Source: Pseudomonadota bacterium
GTDB lineage: Bacteria; Pseudomonadota; Alphaproteobacteria; Rhizobiales; Xanthobacteraceae
Reading direction: 5' to 3'
Assembly (NCBI GenBank): GCA_021779635.1
Contig: JAJYAH010000136.1
Location: forward strand, 1 to 12,029
Length of the DNA: 12,029 nt
Shown piece by piece: positions 8,093-12,029 of the stretch (position 1 is its first letter; each line of letters opens with the position of its first letter). Position numbers and translations under genes: made by a program. The notes under the pieces are model-generated. The model had not been told where the DNA came from, searched no databases, and was given only the letters and a program-made list of their open reading frames with translations.

Positions 8093-8112
8093 CCGGTCCG
8101 AAGACCGGGGCA
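8080..8112 (-). terminator. Intrinsic terminator downstream of msrB
   Basis: In the minus-strand RNA a perfect 10-bp stem (tgccccggtc/gaccggggca, arms 8103-8112 and 8089-8098) closes a UUCG tetraloop of the stable C(UUCG)G type. It is followed by the T-rich run ATTTCTATTT. It lies 31 bp past the msrB stop and upstream of the flgE promoter, insulating the flagellar operon from msrB transcription. Confidence 0.85.
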
Positions 8113-8141
8113 CAATTGCCGGGCGGGCAACAATTGCCGGG
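8109..8141. promoter_or_regulatory. Two tandem palindromes, candidate enhancer sites for a sigma-54 activator
   Basis: The 12-mer ACAATTGCCGGG occurs perfectly at 8112-8123 and 8130-8141 (18-bp period). Each copy is half of a palindrome: GGCA-CAAT-TGCC (8109-8120) and GGCAA-CAA-TTGCC (8126-8138). They lie roughly 85-115 bp upstream of the predicted flgE start, the usual distance for enhancer sites bound by a sigma-54 activator. In Caulobacter that activator is FlbD; its use here is inference. Confidence 0.5.
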
Positions 8142-8142
8142 T

Positions 8143-8643
8143 TCAGGTCGACGACGGCGCGGCCGGATGAAACACGAGCGCAAAGCCGTCCATGCAGTAG
8201 CGCAGGCCGGTCGGCTTCGGCCCATCGTTGAAGACGTGCCCAAGATGGCCGCCGCAGCGGCGGCAGTGAATTTCGGTGCGCAACATCCCGAAGCTCCGGT
8301 CTTCGGTCTTGCCGACGGCGTTCTCGAGCGGCTGGTAGAAGCTCGGCCAGCCGGTGCCGCTCTCAAATTTCGTCTCCGAGGAGAACAGCGGCAGGTCGCA
8401 GCCGGCGCAGGCGAAGATGCCCTTGCGGTGTTCCTTCAGAAGCGGGCTCGATCCCGGACGCTCGGTGCCCTCCTTGCGCAGGATTTCATATTGCTGCGGC
8501 GTCAGCTGCGCGCGCCACTCCGCGTCGGTCTTTTCAACCTCGAACTTCTCCGTAGCCTGCGCCGGGGAAATCCGCAGCCAGCGGAACGCAGCGAGTCCAA
8601 ACAGGCTTGCGATGGAGGCGAGCAGGATACGGCGGTCAATCAT
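8143..8643 (-). CDS. msrB: Exported peptide-methionine (R)-S-oxide reductase MsrB
   Basis: This is a 166-residue single-domain MsrB with an N-terminal export signal. Residues 1-30 (MIDRRILLAS..., ending in AQA) have two arginines, a hydrophobic core and an AxA cleavage site; the RR could make it a Tat signal, but Sec is possible. The enzyme domain shows zinc-binding CAGC (C79, C82) and CRRC (C127, C130), GTGWPSF with Trp99, GGHLGHVF with His133 and His136, and the catalytic Cys150 in LRYCMDG. The position usually occupied by Asn in RYCxN is Asp152 here. The enzyme reduces methionine-R-sulfoxide in proteins, presumably in the periplasm. The ATG has GGAG 6 nt upstream. It is transcribed toward flgE but ends in its own strong terminator, so a flagellar role is not implied. 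Confidence 0.95.
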   Translation of the reverse strand: MIDRRILLASIASLFGLAAFRWLRISPAQATEKFEVEKTDAEWRAQLTPQQYEILRKEGTERPGSSPLLKEHRKGIFACAGCDLPLFSSETKFESGTGWPSFYQPLENAVGKTEDRSFGMLRTEIHCRRCGGHLGHVFNDGPKPTGLRYCMDGFALVFHPAAPSST

Positions 8644-8684
8644 GATGGTCTCCGTGCGAAACGAGTTTCGAGGGGCTCGCTGCC

Positions 8685-8712
8685 AGTTACGGGACGCCGG
8701 GACGAAAGTTAC
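8685..8712 (-). promoter_or_regulatory. GTAACT direct repeat upstream of msrB, possible ECF-sigma promoter
   Basis: On the minus strand GTAACT occurs twice (8707-8712 and 8685-8690) with a 22-bp period, ending 41 bp before the msrB ATG. It can be read as an ECF-type promoter (GTAACT, 15 nt, CGTA) or as two operator half-sites on one DNA face. Stress-induced msr genes are often under ECF control, but the assignment is inference. The rest of the 151-bp gap (8644-8794) shows nothing else clear. Confidence 0.3.
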
Positions 8713-8794
8713 ACCGATTGGCCGGAAATTTTCTCACTTTCTTGCGAGCGCCCGCACGCCGAACCGCGCCCCGGAGGCAGCGAGGCGCGCAAGG

Positions 8795-10243
8795 TCAGCC
8801 CTCGCCTTCGCTCGGACTGACCGGCGCTGACGGCTGCGAACGCCCGGAAAGCGGGTGGCCCGGCGGCGGGCGGCGGCGCGGCGGTAGCGTGCCGGCCTGG
8901 CGATTGGCCTCTGCCAGTCGCGCCTCGCCGCGGCGCTCGCGGGTCCGCGCCCGTTCCCGATAGCGGGCCAATGCACCCGCAGCGGCGGAACTTCCCCGCT
9001 CCCACATCCCGATGAGATGTCCGGCAACGCGGCCGGTCGATCCGCCCGCCCATACCAGTTCGAACGGCGAGAACAGCCGCCAGCGTTCGTCGCCCCACAG
9101 AATACTGCGGGCGATCAAGTGCCCGGCGATCGCCGAGGTGTTCAAACCGTGGCGGCCGAAGCCGCTGGCAACCCACAAGCCACGCCGCAACTGACCGATC
9201 TGCGGCATGCCATGCACCGTCTGTCCAACTGCGCCGCCCCAGACCTCGGCAATATCGACCGCTCCGAGCTGGGGAAAAATCGTACTGATCCGGCGCGCGA
9301 TGGCGCCAGCGAAACGCTCCGGCCGGGCCGCCCAGGTGGTTTCTGGCGAAGCCCACATCAATCGTCCGCCATCCACGATCCGGAAATGATCGATGCCGTC
9401 ACTGTCGATCACCGATCCCTGAAACGCGATCGTCTCGGCAAGGCGCTCGCCAAGCGGCGCGGTTACCGCCGCGTAACGCCAGACCGGCAGCAGCGTTTCC
9501 GACAACCGCCGAAGCGGTGCGCCGAGATGGACGTTGCCGGCCAGCACGATGTGGGAGGCGCGCAACCGCGCCGACGGCGTGACGATACGCTTGCGAATCC
9601 CCGACCAGTCGACGCTGACGACCGGCGTGTCCTCGAAAATCCGCGCCCCTGCCCGCTGCGCCAGCGCTGCAAGGCCGTGGACATATTTGCGACCGTCGAT
9701 CGAAAACGCCTTTGGATAATGGACGCCATGAAAATAACGCCCGGTCCTGAGCTGATCGCGCACGCGATCGATCTGCCAGCCTTCGACCTCGGTTTCGAAA
9801 TCCTCGCCGAGCATCTGCAGCCGGCTGATCAGTTGATCGCCGACATCGACATTGGAAACCTCCAGCACGCCTTCGCTGAGGGTAATGCCCGGCATCAATT
9901 CTTCGGTGGCATTGGCCCGGACGAGATCGGCGCCCTGCTTCGACAACGACCAGAGTTCGCGGGTGTCGTCGAAGCCGACGCGTGCGATCAGGTCGCCGAT
10001 CGGCAGATCATAACCCGGCATCACCGTGCCGAGTTGGTGGCCGGATGCGCTCCAGCCGACGTGCCGCCCTTCGAGAACGGCGACGCTGGCACCGAGGCGC
10101 GCGGCCTCCAGCGCCACCGTGAGCCCGGCAAGCCCGGCGCCGACCACGCAGATGTCGACATCCAGATCGAACGAGAGGCGCAACCGCTCCGGCATGCCGG
10201 CGGCATCCTGTCGATTGGTCGCGCCTGCGGAAGTCTCGCTCAT
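8795..10243 (-). CDS. FAD-dependent oxidoreductase, DAO family (PuuB/DadA-like)
   Basis: This is a 482-residue protein. Residues 30-60 hold the dinucleotide-binding fold: DICVVGAGLAGLTVALEAAR with GxGxxG at 35-40 and the ribose-binding Glu58 (VAVLEGR). SASGHQLGTVMPGYD (65-79) resembles the segment after the first helix in PuuB/OrdL-type amine and amino-acid oxidases. The C-terminal FAD-binding stretch GLWVASGFGRHGLNTSAIAG (355-374) is also characteristic. Members oxidise amines or N-substituted amino acids; the substrate cannot be told here. The last 60 or so residues (from about 425) form an Arg/Pro-rich tail, RYRERARTRERRGE followed by PPRRRPPPGHP, not expected in the family and probably disordered. 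The start is the ATG at 10243; its ribosome site is weak (AAGAAAACAG), and Met17 is an alternative. It is separated from msrB by 151 bp and is divergent from sixA. Confidence 0.85.
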   Translation of the reverse strand: MSETSAGATNRQDAAGMPERLRLSFDLDVDICVVGAGLAGLTVALEAARLGASVAVLEGRHVGWSASGHQLGTVMPGYDLPIGDLIARVGFDDTRELWSLSKQGADLVRANATEELMPGITLSEGVLEVSNVDVGDQLISRLQMLGEDFETEVEGWQIDRVRDQLRTGRYFHGVHYPKAFSIDGRKYVHGLAALAQRAGARIFEDTPVVSVDWSGIRKRIVTPSARLRASHIVLAGNVHLGAPLRRLSETLLPVWRYAAVTAPLGERLAETIAFQGSVIDSDGIDHFRIVDGGRLMWASPETTWAARPERFAGAIARRISTIFPQLGAVDIAEVWGGAVGQTVHGMPQIGQLRRGLWVASGFGRHGLNTSAIAGHLIARSILWGDERWRLFSPFELVWAGGSTGRVAGHLIGMWERGSSAAAGALARYRERARTRERRGEARLAEANRQAGTLPPRRRPPPGHPLSGRSQPSAPVSPSEGEG

Positions 10244-10346
10244 TCTGTTTTCTTACGGACCTGCCGGGCGCTTGTCACCCTGTACGGATAAACATGATCT
10301 CAGCCGAACTTCGCATTCAAAGGGGAACCGCGAAATCATGATTCAG

Positions 10347-10450
10347 AGCCTTTTCCGTTCCGATTGAATCGGAACGGAGGCTTTATCTCCTTATTTTGAC
10401 GCGTTTTCCCTGCGCGAAACCGGCGTCCGCTTCGGCGAAAGCGCTCTGAT
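10347..10450 (+). repeat. Two-hairpin intergenic repeat, copy A
   Basis: The first part is a palindrome at 10347-10382: 12-bp arms tccgttccgatt/aatcggaacgga around one G, extended by AGCC/GGCT with a 3-nt bulge. After a T-rich spacer comes TTTTGACGCGTTTTCC (10394-10409), then GCGTTTTC (10401-10408) and GAAAGCGC (10437-10444), which can form a second stem with one G-T pair. The 16-mer at 10394-10409 occurs identically on the opposite strand in copy B. It has the style of short non-coding repeats in Bradyrhizobium-type genomes (recollection). Confidence 0.65.
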
Positions 10451-10523
10451 GTGAATTCGGTTCAGAAGTTGACTTGACGGACCAGCAGTGAAAGTGAACA
10501 CAACTGCCGAACCACCGCCCCGC

Positions 10524-10567
10524 GTGCGATCCGCAAAAGCGGATTCCGGTTTTGCATCCGATCGCAC
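10524..10567. repeat. Interrupted palindrome upstream of sixA
   Basis: Perfect 8-bp ends GTGCGATC (10524-10531) and GATCGCAC (10560-10567) enclose an inner pair GCAAAA/TTTTGC. The resulting stem has an asymmetric internal loop. The following stretch to about 10600 (CTCTAAACTATTGAAAGAGC, then GCATGATC) has the feel of a repeat family common in this bacterial group. The 406-bp gap 10244-10649 otherwise holds copy A and no gene I can support. It must contain the divergent promoters of the FAD oxidoreductase and sixA, which I could not place. Confidence 0.5.
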
Positions 10568-10649
10568 TCTAAACTATTGAAAGAGCGCATGATCTTTTTC
10601 CCAACCCGCGCGCGCCGCCCTCGGGCCTGAAACCAGTCGAGATTGCGCC

Positions 10650-11192
10650 ATGCGCCGTTTGATGCTGCTGCGTCACGCCAAGACCGAGACCGACGCACCC
10701 AGCGGCCGCGATCAGGACCGCCGTCTCGATGACCGCGGCCACCGCGACGCCGCCGAGATCGGCGGCTGGATCGCAACCCATCCGCCGTTTCCCAATGCCG
10801 TGCTGGTTTCGTCCGCGACCCGGACGCAGCAGACCTGGGAAATTGCCTGGGCGGCGATGAAGGATTTCGTCCCGCAACCGCACGTGGAATACTTGCCTGA
10901 ACTCTATGGCGCCGATCCGTTGCAAATCCTGGCGGCGATCCGCTCGGCGCCCGCAACTCGTTCGCAGCGGCTGATGGTGGTCGGGCACAATCCCGGCATG
11001 CATGAGCTGGCGCTCGCGCTTGCCGGTAGCGGCGATGCGGCTGGCCGCAAGGCGCTCGCCGGCAATTTGCCGACGTCGGGTCTTGCGGTCCTCGACTTTG
11101 CTGTGGACGACTGGGCCGATGTGGCATTCCGCCGCGGACGGCTCCTGCTGTTTGTCAGTCCGAAGTTGCTGAAGCAAACCTCCGGCGAGTAA
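10650..11192 (+). CDS. sixA: SixA-type histidine phosphatase family protein
   Basis: This is a 180-residue protein. LLRHAKTE (6-13) is the RHG motif of the histidine phosphatase superfamily, with catalytic His9 flanked by Arg8. SSATRTQQT (54-62) gives the phosphate-binding Arg58, LPELYGA (82-88) the likely acid residue, and MVVGHNPGM (109-117) the second catalytic His113. Length and motif spacing fit the SixA branch. E. coli SixA dephosphorylates phosphohistidine in signalling or phosphotransfer proteins; the target here is unknown. The ATG at 10650 has only a weak GAG about 10 nt upstream. It is followed after 67 bp by a universal stress protein gene on the same strand, possibly cotranscribed. 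Confidence 0.85.
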   Translation: MRRLMLLRHAKTETDAPSGRDQDRRLDDRGHRDAAEIGGWIATHPPFPNAVLVSSATRTQQTWEIAWAAMKDFVPQPHVEYLPELYGADPLQILAAIRSAPATRSQRLMVVGHNPGMHELALALAGSGDAAGRKALAGNLPTSGLAVLDFAVDDWADVAFRRGRLLLFVSPKLLKQTSGE

Positions 11193-11259
11193 GCCGACCG
11201 TCTGCCGCGTCGCCAAAACCCGGTTTTATGCTAGGCTGGCTGCGCAACCGGAGGCGCAG

Positions 11260-11685
11260 ATGTTCAAATCGATTCTGGTCCCGATCGATCTGGCCGATAC
11301 CGATCTGGCGAAGCCCGCGATTGCGACGGCGGCGACGCTGTCGCAGACCTGGAGCGGCACGGTGCGGCTTCTGAACGTGCTGCCGATGACGCCGGTGATG
11401 CTGGCGGAATATGTGCCGGCGGATTTCGACACCCAGCAACGCCAGACCTCCGAGGAAGCGCTCACCATCGTGGCGCGGGAATCCGGCATCGATGCCGCGC
11501 GCGTTTCCAGCGTGGTGCGGCAAGGCGGCATCTATCACGAAATTCTCGAAGAGGCGTCGGCGATCAAGGCCGACCTGATCGTCATGACATCGCACCGGCC
11601 GGCGATGCGGACCTATTTTCTCGGCTCCAACGCCGGCCATGTGGTGCGCTACGCCAAATGCTCCGTGCTGGTGGTACGGCATTGA
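11260..11685 (+). CDS. Universal stress protein, UspF/UspG-like
   Basis: This is a 141-residue single-domain UspA-family protein. FKSILVPIDLAD (2-13) is the first strand with the Asp that normally contacts nucleotide. DLIVMTSHRPAMRTYFLGSN (105-124), then AGHVVRYAKCSVLVVR (125-140), is the C-terminal signature. The usual G-x2-G of ATP-binding members is replaced by SHRP, followed by GSNA and V, which resembles the E. coli UspF/UspG ending (SHRPxxxTYLLGSNA) rather than UspA; that subgroup can still bind nucleotide. Such proteins are induced under starvation or oxygen stress. The start is supported by GGAGG 5 nt before the ATG. A TATGCT about 30 bp upstream could be a -10 box but no -35 was seen. 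The stop directly abuts repeat copy B. Confidence 0.92.
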   Translation: MFKSILVPIDLADTDLAKPAIATAATLSQTWSGTVRLLNVLPMTPVMLAEYVPADFDTQQRQTSEEALTIVARESGIDAARVSSVVRQGGIYHEILEEASAIKADLIVMTSHRPAMRTYFLGSNAGHVVRYAKCSVLVVRH

Positions 11686-11806
11686 AGCGTTTTCGAGCGA
11701 AACCCTGCCCCGCACTTGATGCGGGGTGGATGCCGGCTCGCGCAAGGAAAACGCGTCAAAACAAAAGACCGGAGCGTCGGTTCTGATTCAATCAGAACCG
11801 ACGCTC
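11686..11806 (-). repeat. Two-hairpin intergenic repeat, copy B, inverted relative to copy A
   Basis: Starting right after the usp stop, GCGTTTTC (11687-11694) pairs with GAAAACGC (11747-11754). Between them lies a nested hairpin, CCCCGCA-CTTGA-TGCGGGG (11708-11726), absent from copy A. GGAAAACGCGTCAAAA (11746-11761) is the reverse complement of the 16-mer in copy A. The element ends in a perfect 17-bp palindrome, arms 11772-11788 and 11790-11806. No T-run follows on the plus strand, so it is not a classical terminator, though it may stabilise the usp mRNA 3' end. Confidence 0.65.
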
Positions 11807-11826
11807 AGGATACCTGTCATGAAAGC

Positions 11827-11830
11827 GGAG
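11827..11830 (+). promoter_or_regulatory. Shine-Dalgarno GGAG that fixes a GTG start
   Basis: GGAG is followed by CGGTCTC and GTG (11838-11840). An in-frame TGA at 11820-11822 closes the frame upstream, so this GTG is the first usable start of the right-edge gene. Confidence 0.6.
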
Positions 11831-11837
11831 CGGTCTC

Positions 11838-12029
11838 GTGAAGAATTGGTGGCGGAAGTGGTCCTACGAAATCCCGCTGGCCTTCGGCGATGCGCTTTGG
11901 GACGTGCTGGTGGTGCAATTCGCCGACTTTCTCAGCCGCCTGACCATCCGTCGCGTGCTGGAATTTATCGCGATCGCGGTCCTGGTGATGGCTTTTGCCC
12001 AAACGGCTCCGATCGACCTGGCATTCCTG
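11838..12029 (+). CDS. Hypothetical small membrane protein (partial, C-terminus beyond window)
   Basis: The frame is open from GTG 11838 to the window end, giving 64 residues. It begins with a basic, Trp-rich stretch (KNWWRKWSYEIPLAFGDALW), continues with DVLVVQFADFLSRLTIRRVL, and enters a hydrophobic segment, EFIAIAVLVMAFAQTAPIDL (about 42-61), which is probably the first transmembrane helix. Positive residues before the helix suggest a cytoplasmic N-terminus. The family is not recognised. The start is well supported by GGAG 7 nt upstream. Repeat copy B separates it from usp, so it probably has its own transcript. Confidence 0.65.
   Translation, partial: MKNWWRKWSYEIPLAFGDALWDVLVVQFADFLSRLTIRRVLEFIAIAVLVMAFAQTAPIDLAFL

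Noticed and set aside
9017..10291. 424-residue plus-strand open frame opposite the FAD oxidoreductase
   Set aside because: It has no domain signature; the opposite strand has a clear GxGxxG FAD protein.
10338..10367. Nine-codon ORF with AGGGG upstream, before repeat copy A
   Set aside because: It is too short and runs into the palindrome of the repeat; the purine run is about 13 nt from the ATG, too far for a good ribosome site.
11772..11806. Perfect 17-bp palindrome as an intrinsic terminator of usp
   Set aside because: No T-run follows, and it lies inside a repeat element that recurs in an inverted copy before sixA.
11819..12029. ATG at 11819 opening a different frame at the right edge
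   Set aside because: It lacks a ribosome site and its translation is Arg/Pro/Gly-rich. The GTG 11838 frame has GGAG and reads as a coherent membrane protein.

Overview
The window looks like chromosomal DNA of an alphaproteobacterium of the Bradyrhizobium/Rhodopseudomonas group (inference). The grounds are high GC, a Caulobacter-type flagellar gene arrangement with a sigma-54 (-24/-12) promoter, CtrA-like TTAA motifs, and intergenic palindromic repeats of a style I associate with that group. No rRNA, tRNA, CRISPR array, IS element or phage gene is visible.

Minus-strand block (1-10243), in transcription order from right to left. First is a DAO-family FAD-dependent oxidoreductase (10243-8795), then an exported MsrB methionine sulfoxide reductase (8643-8143) that ends in a strong intrinsic terminator. 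Next comes a compact regulatory region holding two tandem palindromes, an 8-bp inverted repeat and a well-matched sigma-54 promoter. It drives the flagellar operon flgE-flgK-flgL (7964-2746), which encodes the hook protein and the two hook-filament junction proteins. After a gap with TTAACG/TTTACC motifs follow a PLP-dependent fold-type-I enzyme of unknown substrate (2562-916) and an ATP-grasp ligase-like protein. The ATP-grasp gene starts inside the end of the PLP gene and runs off the left edge of the window.

Plus-strand block (10650-12029). A SixA-type histidine phosphatase and a UspF/UspG-like universal stress protein are followed by the start of a small membrane protein cut by the right edge. 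Related two-hairpin repeats lie on either side of the sixA-usp pair in opposite orientation, and a third palindrome sits just before sixA.

The clearest functional reading is hook and junction assembly under sigma-54/enhancer control. The least explained part is the translationally coupled PLP enzyme/ATP-grasp pair downstream of flgL, which has the look of a small biosynthetic module that builds and ligates an amino-acid-like product. The two edge genes were found by translating the raw sequence by eye. Several long open frames antisense to the flagellar and FAD genes are treated as GC-driven shadows.
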